Source of the DNA: Candidatus Acetothermia bacterium
Lineage (GTDB): Bacteria > Bipolaricaulota > Bipolaricaulia > UBA7950
Length of the DNA: 11,859 nt
Reading direction: 5' to 3'
NCBI GenBank assembly: GCA_003535305.1
Contig: DOHL01000068.1
Span: forward strand, 1 to 11,859
Shown: positions 6,336 to 11,859 of the stretch, piece by piece
Numbering within the stretch: the stretch's first letter is position 1
How the letters are laid out: each line of letters begins with the position of its first letter
Position numbers and translations under genes: made by a program
The notes under the pieces: model-generated
Databases searched by the model: none
Seen by the model: the letters and a program-made list of their open reading frames with translations, nothing else
What the model was told of the DNA's origin: nothing

Positions 6336-6851
6336 TTATCCTCCACCTGCAAGCAGCACAATTGCTCCCACACTGGCGATCAAGGCGATCACAGCGATGA
6401 GATTCAATCTTTCCATCTGTTGATGTAAATCAACGTCGACAGGTATCTCTACTCTCTCCAGCGCTGCTAAACGGGTTTCGTGATCCTCGAGTGAACGGGT
6501 AATGCCTTCTAATCTGTCACGATTGATCATGATTTGAGTTTGGTTCTCTTGAATGGCAATTGTATATCCGTGCAGTATGCCTTCAAATGTCTGCAGGATA
6601 ATGCGATTTTTGGTGATCTCGCGCGATAGAGCATCTATCGTTTCCTGCGACAACTCCGCTCTGACAAACAATGATGATATAAAGGTCTCTACCTCAGTAA
6701 ATAGTCGTTGCAGCTCTAAGATCTCTTGCTCAAAAGAAGGAGCAGGGACAACTGCTCGTTGCTCGTCTTCTTCCGCTTGCGTAGTGGCAAATCCTGTACT
6801 CGTACTGAACGCTAAAACAATTATCAAAGTGGCAGAAAGTACTCTTTTCAT
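6336..6851 (-). CDS. Exported coiled-coil protein with C-terminal membrane segment, unknown family
   Basis: I do not recognise a family. Starting at ATG 6851 (AGGAGG 7 nt upstream) the protein has 171 residues. It opens with a signal peptide (MKR, hydrophobic LSATLIIVLAF, likely cleavage after STGFA), followed by an acidic stretch. From about 40 to 140 it is helix-prone and rich in Glu, Gln and Leu with heptad-like spacing, suggesting a coiled coil outside the cytoplasm. Near the C-terminus LNLIAVIALIASVGAIVLLA is a clear membrane segment ending in GGG. It contains no cysteine after the signal peptide, so it is not a lipoprotein. The upstream in-frame ATG 6905 would put a charged 18-residue extension before the signal peptide and is unlikely. 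It sits between smc and the hydroxylase operon with its own putative promoter. A role at the envelope is inferred from topology only. Confidence 0.8.
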   Translation of the reverse strand: MKRVLSATLIIVLAFSTSTGFATTQAEEDEQRAVVPAPSFEQEILELQRLFTEVETFISSLFVRAELSQETIDALSREITKNRIILQTFEGILHGYTIAIQENQTQIMINRDRLEGITRSLEDHETRLAALERVEIPVDVDLHQQMERLNLIAVIALIASVGAIVLLAGGG

Positions 6852-6936
6852 TCTCCCTCCTCCTTTTTTCTTCTGACAACAGACAGGTCGGTCTCTATCT
6901 ATCATAACTTACCGGCGGGAATCTTTTAAAGGAACA

Positions 6937-6965
6937 ATATCACGACAAGGATCCTCCTTTGTCAA
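6937..6965 (-). promoter_or_regulatory. Putative promoter with operator-like dyad for the exported-protein gene
   Basis: On the minus strand TTGACA (6965-6960, perfect -35) is followed after 17 bp by TGATAT (6942-6937, weak -10). An inverted repeat occupies the spacer and the edge of the -35: GACAAGGA at 6944-6951 and TCCTTTGTC at 6955-6963 (plus strand), matching except for one bulged T. A repressor bound there would block polymerase. The promoter gives a leader of about 80 nt. Confidence 0.35.
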
Positions 6966-7020
6966 TTTTTATCGGGACATCTGTCCGGATATGCATATCA
7001 GATAACCAACAGCGCCATAA

Positions 7021-9351
7021 TCAGTCAGGCAGCTTGCCCATGGCAGCAAGGACCCGCTGCGGCGTAAACGGAGTTACGCGCAGGCGTACCCCTACGGCAT
7101 CGTAAATGGCATTGGCAATAGCTGGAATCGGTCCGTTGATCCCAATTTCACCGACCGATTTTGCCCCCATCGGTCCGGTCGGTTCGTAAGAATCGACGAG
7201 GATTACCTCCAGCGGTGGAATATCAGCCGCTCCTGGAATTTTGTAGTCGAATAGAGATGGATTACGCATCGATCCGCGGGAGTTGAAGATCATCTCTTCA
7301 TGCAGTGCGTAGCCAATGCCGTTTACAATCGCCCCCTCCACTTGCCCTTCGGCCATATGAGGATTGATCACCGATCCGCAGTCGACAACAGCGACGTACT
7401 TTACGATCTCCACTTCACCGGTTTCAGTATCCACTGCCACTTCTGCAAAGTTGGCCATAAACGGCGCCGGCGATTCAGCCGGCACACAGGACGCAGAAGC
7501 GATGATCTGACGCTGGTCGACTTGATAAGCAACACGATGCCCGATCTCCGCCAAAGAGACGGTCTGCCCGTTGTGACCGATAATCTGCTCTCCTTTAATG
7601 GTCAAATCGGTTGAATCTTCTTCCAGCATCTTTCCGGCGACTTGCAGTATCTGGGTCCTGACATCCTGTGCCGCTTTTTCAGTTGCCTTGCCCGACACAT
7701 AGGTGGTGCTGGAGGCGTACGCGCCGGTATCGAACGGGGTAAAATCGGTATCCGAAGAATAGACAATTATCTTGCTAAGCGGTACGCCGAGCACTTCCGC
7801 TGCGATCTGCGCAAGGATAGTATCTGATCCCGTTCCCAAATCCGTTGCTCCTACCAATAGATTGAATGAACCGTCCTCGTTCATCTTGATCGTTGCAGCG
7901 GCCATATCGATCTCTGGAATTCCTGAACCCTGCATGCTTATCGCCATCCCAACTCCATGGACTTTAGAACCGCGCCGCACCTTTGTCCCTCGTTTTTCCT
8001 TCCATCCGATTTGCTGGGCGCCGATCGTGATGCAGCGCGGAAGTTCGCAACTCTTCATCCGTTGTGCTACCCCTTCCCGTCCTTCTCCTAATTTTTCAAA
8101 GATAGGAGACGTCTCATTGACACGAATATGGTTGCGCGAGCGGATTGTAAGTGGGTCGATTCCCAACTGCTCGGCCAGCTCGTCGATCGCTGTTTCCAGA
8201 GCAAAGTATCCTTGCGTCGCTCCGTACCCGCGATAAGCGCCGGCAACGGGCATGGTGGTGTAAAGAGCATTGCCGTAGAAATGGATATTTTCCGCCTTGT
8301 TATATAATGGCAGCGTTTTACTCCCCACATTGGAGAGGACGGTGAGGGAGTGCGAACCATAGGCGCCGGTGTTCGATGTCGCTTCCATCTCGATCGTAGT
8401 GAGTCGGCCATCTTTTTTCGCCCCTAATTTGACACGCACCCGCATTGGATGACGGATACGAGATGAAACAAACTCCTCTCTTCGGTTGTATTCCAGCAGT
8501 ACTGGTCGACCAGTACGTAAAGTGAGCAACGCACAGATATCCTCCAGCAATATTTCTTGTTTAACACCGAATCCACCACCGATACGTGGTTTAATCACCC
8601 TGATATCTCTGATCGGTACGTTGATCAACCGCGCGACAATCCGGCGCACATGGAATGGAACCTGAGTGCTTGTCCGAATTACGAGCCGGTCGTCGGTATC
8701 GAAATAGGATAGACAGACATGCGGTTCGATCGGTGTATGTTGAACATGCTGCAGCTCGCAGACCCTCTCTACCACAACATCGGATTGGGTAAAGCCGCGT
8801 GTTGTATCGCCGACATCGATATCGACGTTGGCGGCAATATTACGCTCAGCATCGTATATTCCCGCGGAATCTTCTTCATCATGGATGATGGGAGCACCAG
8901 AAGCCGCTGCAGCGTCGATCGACAAGACTGGTTGCAGTTCCTGATACTGTACTTTGATCAAGCGTAGTGCCTTGCGAACGATCTCCTCTGTCTCTGCCGC
9001 CACTGCAGCGACGCGATCTCCGACAAACCGTACTTTGTTATCGAAAATAACGGTATCATACGGTGATGGCTCAGGATAACCTTGTCCGGCAGTGGTATAG
9101 GGTATACGCTCCGTATTCTTGTACGTAAGGACGCAAGCGACACCTGCCAGCGCCTCGGCGCGAGAAGTGTCAATATCCAAGATCCGTGCATGTGGATGCG
9201 GGCTGTAGAGAACTTTAGCAATCAGTGTCTCAGGAAGATCGATATCAGCAGTGAATTTTGGTTTACCAATGACAAGCGAGCGGCCATCGATCTTGATTTC
9301 ATTCTTGCCGACGACCTGAAAGTCACTTTTTTTAGCGGTTTTTACATTCAT
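7021..9351 (-). CDS. Molybdenum hydroxylase, molybdopterin-binding large subunit (xanthine dehydrogenase/aldehyde oxidoreductase family)
   Basis: This catalytic subunit hydroxylates an aldehyde or N-heterocycle with water at a molybdenum cofactor and passes electrons to the 2Fe-2S partner. The order is as in the family: a/b-hammerhead domain (about 22-135), then two molybdopterin-binding halves. Visible sites are IGGGFG at 257-262, GAYRGYG at 371-377 (Arg374 at the substrate pocket), GATDLGTGSD at 501-510, GQVEGAIVNGIGYALHEE at 669-686, and KSVGEIG at 731-737 with Glu735 as the expected catalytic base. The 776 residues match separate-subunit enzymes such as E. coli XdhA. The CO dehydrogenase loop AYRCSFR is absent, so it is not form I CoxL. 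Xanthine, an aldehyde, nicotinate and purine analogues are all possible substrates. It overlaps the 2Fe-2S gene by 20 nt and is last in the operon. Confidence 0.94.
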   Translation of the reverse strand: MNVKTAKKSDFQVVGKNEIKIDGRSLVIGKPKFTADIDLPETLIAKVLYSPHPHARILDIDTSRAEALAGVACVLTYKNTERIPYTTAGQGYPEPSPYDTVIFDNKVRFVGDRVAAVAAETEEIVRKALRLIKVQYQELQPVLSIDAAAASGAPIIHDEEDSAGIYDAERNIAANVDIDVGDTTRGFTQSDVVVERVCELQHVQHTPIEPHVCLSYFDTDDRLVIRTSTQVPFHVRRIVARLINVPIRDIRVIKPRIGGGFGVKQEILLEDICALLTLRTGRPVLLEYNRREEFVSSRIRHPMRVRVKLGAKKDGRLTTIEMEATSNTGAYGSHSLTVLSNVGSKTLPLYNKAENIHFYGNALYTTMPVAGAYRGYGATQGYFALETAIDELAEQLGIDPLTIRSRNHIRVNETSPIFEKLGEGREGVAQRMKSCELPRCITIGAQQIGWKEKRGTKVRRGSKVHGVGMAISMQGSGIPEIDMAAATIKMNEDGSFNLLVGATDLGTGSDTILAQIAAEVLGVPLSKIIVYSSDTDFTPFDTGAYASSTTYVSGKATEKAAQDVRTQILQVAGKMLEEDSTDLTIKGEQIIGHNGQTVSLAEIGHRVAYQVDQRQIIASASCVPAESPAPFMANFAEVAVDTETGEVEIVKYVAVVDCGSVINPHMAEGQVEGAIVNGIGYALHEEMIFNSRGSMRNPSLFDYKIPGAADIPPLEVILVDSYEPTGPMGAKSVGEIGINGPIPAIANAIYDAVGVRLRVTPFTPQRVLAAMGKLPD

Positions 9352-9847
9352 CTTCTTCCTTCTCTCGCAGGGATTGTGCCGCTCGCATGATGGCGTTGAC
9401 CGGTTTGATATACCCTGTGCAACGACAAAGATTGCCAGCGATTGCCTCTTTGACCTCCGTCTCAGTCGGATTGGAATTTCGCATCAGCAGGCCGGCAGCC
9501 GCGATGATCATTCCTGGAGTGCAGTAGCCACACTGTACTGCTCCTTCGTCGAGAAACGCCTGTTGCAGAGGATGGAGCCGATTTATTTCAGCTAATCCTT
9601 CGATAGTTGTCACCTGCCGGCCATCTGCTTTGGCGGCCATAGTAAGGCAGGCATTGACAGCCCGGCTATCGACGAGCACAGCGCAAGCGCCGCAATCGCC
9701 ACTACCGCATCCCTGTTTGACCCCTTTATAGCCGGCGCGCCGGAGCAACGAGAGGAGGGTCTCTGTCGGAGAGATGGAAAAGGTCTTGCGGATGCAATTT
9801 ACGATCAGCTCTATTCTCATCATCATCGTATTCTCTTTCTCTGTCAT
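9332..9847 (-). CDS. Molybdenum hydroxylase, 2Fe-2S subunit
   Basis: This small subunit carries the two 2Fe-2S clusters that relay electrons from molybdenum to FAD. All eight cluster cysteines are present: Cys47, Cys52, Cys55 and Cys67 in the plant-ferredoxin-like N-terminal domain (GCGSGDCGAC), and Cys106, Cys109, Cys141 and Cys143 in the C-terminal helical domain (VQCGYCTPGM and NLCRCTGY). Gln105 next to Cys106 is the residue that contacts the pterin in solved structures. The 171-residue length is typical. The start at ATG 9847 shares an ATGA overlap with the FAD gene stop; ATG 9826, after GAGAAAGAGAA, would remove seven residues and fits the family N-terminus slightly better. Either way translation is coupled to the upstream gene. 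Confidence 0.95.
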   Translation of the reverse strand: MTEKENTMMMRIELIVNCIRKTFSISPTETLLSLLRRAGYKGVKQGCGSGDCGACAVLVDSRAVNACLTMAAKADGRQVTTIEGLAEINRLHPLQQAFLDEGAVQCGYCTPGMIIAAAGLLMRNSNPTETEVKEAIAGNLCRCTGYIKPVNAIMRAAQSLREKEEDECKNR

Positions 9848-10695
9848 CGCTCTTTATTCCACTGGTGCATTATTTGAGTGAGTGTCCTTCTGATTCCCGC
9901 AGCAACGAGCGTCTTGCGATACTCTTTGCCTGTGCGAATATCATCGGCTGTATGTACTGTTTCGCGACCGATCATCGCTGCCTCCCTGATCGTAGAGTCG
10001 GTCAGGTCTCTGCCAGCGAGAAATTCTTCTACAGCTGAAACAGGAACGCTGTGCTGCGGGCGTGCGCCAATGATTATTCGTGCCTGCTCGATACAGTCGT
10101 GCGGGCGGAAGATGAAACAAGCACAGTTGAGAAGAGCTATATCGAACGCAGTACGGCTAAATTTGATGAATACAGCTGCTGCACCAGCAGGAGGAGAGGG
10201 TAAGATAATCTCAGTGATGATCATTTGCGCCAACCGGCGACGGAATCCACGCTCATAGAGAGCGGAAAGAGATAATGTTCGCTCTTCTTCACCATCATGG
10301 ATTACCATTGTTCCGCCCAATGCGAGAAAGAGTGTTGTAACATCAGACCACGGATGAGCACGGGCAATTGCTCCTCCGATCGTCGCCAGATTACGGATAA
10401 GAGGAGAACCGACTTGACGCAGCCCCTCTACGATCACTTTGTTGAGGAATCTTGCTGTCAGCGGATTTTCGATGATCTGTGCAATCGTAGTCGTCGCGCC
10501 GATTACTAATCCCTCTTTCCGTTCTACGATATATGACAGACCGAGGCGAGAGAGATCGATCAGTCTCTCTGCTGCCGGCGACCGACCCAACACTATTTCG
10601 ATTCCTCCCCCCACTATTGAGGCTCGCTCTTCATCTTGGTGCAGAAGGGCGATCGCTTCCTTAATATCGGCTGGCCGAAGAAACTCACCGGCCAT
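9844..10695 (-). CDS. Molybdenum hydroxylase, FAD-binding subunit
   Basis: This subunit holds FAD, which receives electrons from the 2Fe-2S clusters and passes them to NAD+ or another acceptor. It is the CoxM/XdhB-type flavoprotein. FAD contacts are seen in VGGGIEIV at 28-35 (usual form AGGTDL; the Thr is replaced here), GATTTIAQI at 66-74, and GSPLIRNLATIGGAIARAHP at 96-115 (usual form IRNxGTIGGNIA). The C-terminal CO-dehydrogenase flavoprotein domain spans about 170-275. ATG 10695, 6 nt after TGAGG, gives 283 residues. The TTG four codons upstream forms part of that ribosome-binding site, so it is not preferred. First of three genes in the order FAD, 2Fe-2S, Mo, the same order as cox-type clusters and different from E. 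coli xdhABC. No maturation factor of the XdhC/CoxF type or cofactor gene is in the window. Confidence 0.93.
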   Translation of the reverse strand: MAGEFLRPADIKEAIALLHQDEERASIVGGGIEIVLGRSPAAERLIDLSRLGLSYIVERKEGLVIGATTTIAQIIENPLTARFLNKVIVEGLRQVGSPLIRNLATIGGAIARAHPWSDVTTLFLALGGTMVIHDGEEERTLSLSALYERGFRRRLAQMIITEIILPSPPAGAAAVFIKFSRTAFDIALLNCACFIFRPHDCIEQARIIIGARPQHSVPVSAVEEFLAGRDLTDSTIREAAMIGRETVHTADDIRTGKEYRKTLVAAGIRRTLTQIMHQWNKER

Positions 10696-11006
10696 CGACA
10701 ACCTCAATGATTCGTCGAAACAATATCATCTCCCCCTTTTCTCTGCGAACACCGAACGCTAATTTTAACTTAAGTCTCTCTCTTTCATCAAGTCGCAGAG
10801 TATTACAGCATGTGGTGTGGGCTTTGTCTTTATAGTATACTGATATGACAATTATAATTGAACCGCTGCCAATAGTTTTACGACATACTTTAAGGAAGGT
10901 TCGAGATTATAGGTTAAGATTGAAACAGCTAAGGAGCGCTCAGTCGTTCGTTATATTATAATGCTGAAAATGGCAAGATGACGCTTATTTACAAAGGAAG
11001 ACAAAT
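10696..11006. other. Divergent intergenic region between the hydroxylase operon and the ABC transporter
   Basis: These 311 nt hold no coding frame of note. Besides the operon promoter they contain two perfect palindromes close together, AGTATACT at 10834-10841 and CAATTATAATTG at 10849-10860, which could be operators. A perfect TATAAT at 10957-10962 lies about 45 nt before the ABC gene but has no recognisable -35 partner; it could be its -10. The ABC gene has AAGGAAG at 10994-11000 as ribosome-binding site. No riboswitch or RNA gene was recognised. Confidence 0.4.
10762..10791 (-). promoter_or_regulatory. Putative promoter of the hydroxylase operon
   Basis: On the minus strand TTGATG (10791-10786) and TAAAAT (10767-10762) are 18 bp apart, matching 4 and 5 of 6 consensus positions. 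Transcription would begin near 10755, about 60 nt before the FAD-subunit start. Confidence 0.35.
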
Positions 11007-11859
11007 ATGCCAGACACTGTTCTTAAAGTAGAAAGTCTAACCAAGGTGTATAACAGGCGACGGGGCAAAGAGACTGTTGCTGTCGATGACATCAGTTTTT
11101 CCGTCGGCAAAAACGAGGTTGTGGGGCTCTTAGGCCCCAATGGCGCCGGCAAAACAACGACGATCAAATGCATCTGCACCCTGATCGGCCCCACTAAGGG
11201 CACGATCTCTGTTAACGGCACTGATGCAGTAAAGAACGCACGTGCTGTGTTGCAGAAAGTGACCGCTGTGTTAGAAGGGAACAGAAATATCTACTGGCGC
11301 CTCTCAGTGCGGGAGAACCTGGAATTTTTCGCCGGTCTGCAAGGGATTCCATTGCGCCGGGTACGTAGCTATATCGATGAATTAATCGAACTGTTTCAGC
11401 TCAAAGAGAAGGAAAAGACCCCGGCCCGTAAACTGTCGCGCGGGATGCAGCAGAAACTGGCCGTTGCCTGTGCATTGGTTAAGCGAACAGACATCTTGCT
11501 CCTTGATGAACCTACATTGGGCCTCGATGTAGAGATATCACACGAACTGCGGTTCGCATTAAAAGAGATGGCCCAGCGTGGGGAGAGGACGATCATCCTT
11601 TCCAGCCACGACATGAATGTAGTACAGGATATTTGCGAGAGAGTGATCATAATCAATGATGGGAGAATCGTCACCGACGATAAGGTCGATAATCTGCTGA
11701 AACTGTTTCAGGCCAGTGCATATCGATTTGAGATCGAAGCGCAATTAAGCGACCTCCAGCGGCGGCGACTGCAGGAACGGTTTAAGCTGCTTAAGATCAG
11801 CGACACCGATCACTACACCGAGATCGAAGCAGAGCTCGAAGATGGCAACCATATCTATG
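11007..11859 (+). CDS. ABC-2 type transporter ATP-binding protein (partial, runs off the window)
   Basis: This is the cytoplasmic ATPase of an exporter in the NatA/DrrA/NodI-like group, driving a separate membrane permease. From ATG 11007 (AAGGAAG 6 nt upstream) 284 residues are visible and the frame is still open at the window edge. Walker A GPNGAGKT is at 43-50, signature LSRGMQQK at 143-150, Walker B ILLLDEP at 163-169 with D-loop GLD, and the switch His201 in SSHD. At the Q-loop position the sequence is VLEGNRNIYWRLS, with Glu in place of Gln, a form I recall in some members of this group. After about residue 225 a C-terminal extension begins. The permease is presumably downstream. It is divergent from the hydroxylase operon; substrate unknown. 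Confidence 0.93.
   Translation, partial: MPDTVLKVESLTKVYNRRRGKETVAVDDISFSVGKNEVVGLLGPNGAGKTTTIKCICTLIGPTKGTISVNGTDAVKNARAVLQKVTAVLEGNRNIYWRLSVRENLEFFAGLQGIPLRRVRSYIDELIELFQLKEKEKTPARKLSRGMQQKLAVACALVKRTDILLLDEPTLGLDVEISHELRFALKEMAQRGERTIILSSHDMNVVQDICERVIIINDGRIVTDDKVDNLLKLFQASAYRFEIEAQLSDLQRRRLQERFKLLKISDTDHYTEIEAELEDGNHIY

Noticed and set aside
6969..6999. Terminator after the molybdenum subunit gene
   Set aside because: There is a short dyad (GGACA/TGTCC) and a palindrome GATATGCATATC at 6988-6999, but no T-run on the minus strand follows either.
7772..8236. 154-residue open frame antisense to the molybdenum subunit
   Set aside because: A shadow of a strongly conserved gene on the other strand; no start signal or domain.
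7021..9351. Form I carbon monoxide dehydrogenase (coxL)
   Set aside because: The active-site loop AYRCSFR is absent; the sequence there is GAYRGYG, as in xanthine dehydrogenase/aldehyde oxidoreductase enzymes.
10985..11221. Minus-strand open frame overlapping the ABC ATPase start
   Set aside because: The plus strand encodes an intact Walker A ATPase with a ribosome-binding site across the same bases.

Overview
The window (about 11.9 kb, mid-range base composition, roughly balanced GC) is compact prokaryotic chromosome. It carries housekeeping genes (RNA 2',3'-cyclic phosphodiesterase, S-adenosylmethionine synthetase, a complete SMC-ScpA-ScpB condensin), a three-subunit molybdenum hydroxylase, an exported small protein of unknown function and the start of an ABC exporter. 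Strong Shine-Dalgarno sites and a bacterial-type MetK suggest a bacterium. However, SMC, ScpA and ScpB all carry motifs I associate with archaeal homologues (NMRAIEEYD in SMC, MDPWNIDI in ScpA, RGNKCYKHV in ScpB). The lineage therefore looks like a deep-branching or uncultivated one, and I do not name a phylum. No rRNA, tRNA, CRISPR array or insertion sequence with a transposase was seen.

Layout. 1-203: heptamer-phased short tandem repeat and small hairpins. 204-761 (+): thpR. 785-1966/2008 (-): metK, convergent with thpR, with a probable ATA start codon. 1967-2324: a repeat-rich spacer with the metK promoter, a second heptamer-phased array, a perfect 28-bp palindrome and a roughly 100-bp inverted-repeat element that also contains a terminator-like hairpin for the scp operon. 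2325-6157 (-): smc, scpA, scpB in that transcriptional order. 6336-6851 (-): a secreted or membrane-anchored coiled-coil protein of unknown family. 7021-10695 (-): FAD, 2Fe-2S and molybdopterin subunits of a xanthine dehydrogenase/aldehyde oxidoreductase family enzyme, translationally coupled. 10696-11006: divergent promoter region. 11007-end (+): ABC-2 type ATPase, cut by the window edge.

How the genes work together. smc-scpA-scpB encodes a full condensin for chromosome compaction and segregation; its SMC is unusually short (841 residues) because both coiled-coil arms are about half the usual length. The three hydroxylase genes encode one enzyme that passes electrons from a molybdenum site through two 2Fe-2S clusters to FAD; its substrate cannot be read from the sequence. 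metK and thpR are independent housekeeping genes.

The most unusual signals are the two short tandem arrays with exact 7-bp phasing but different units, the short-armed archaeal-looking condensin, and the apparent ATA initiation codon of metK.
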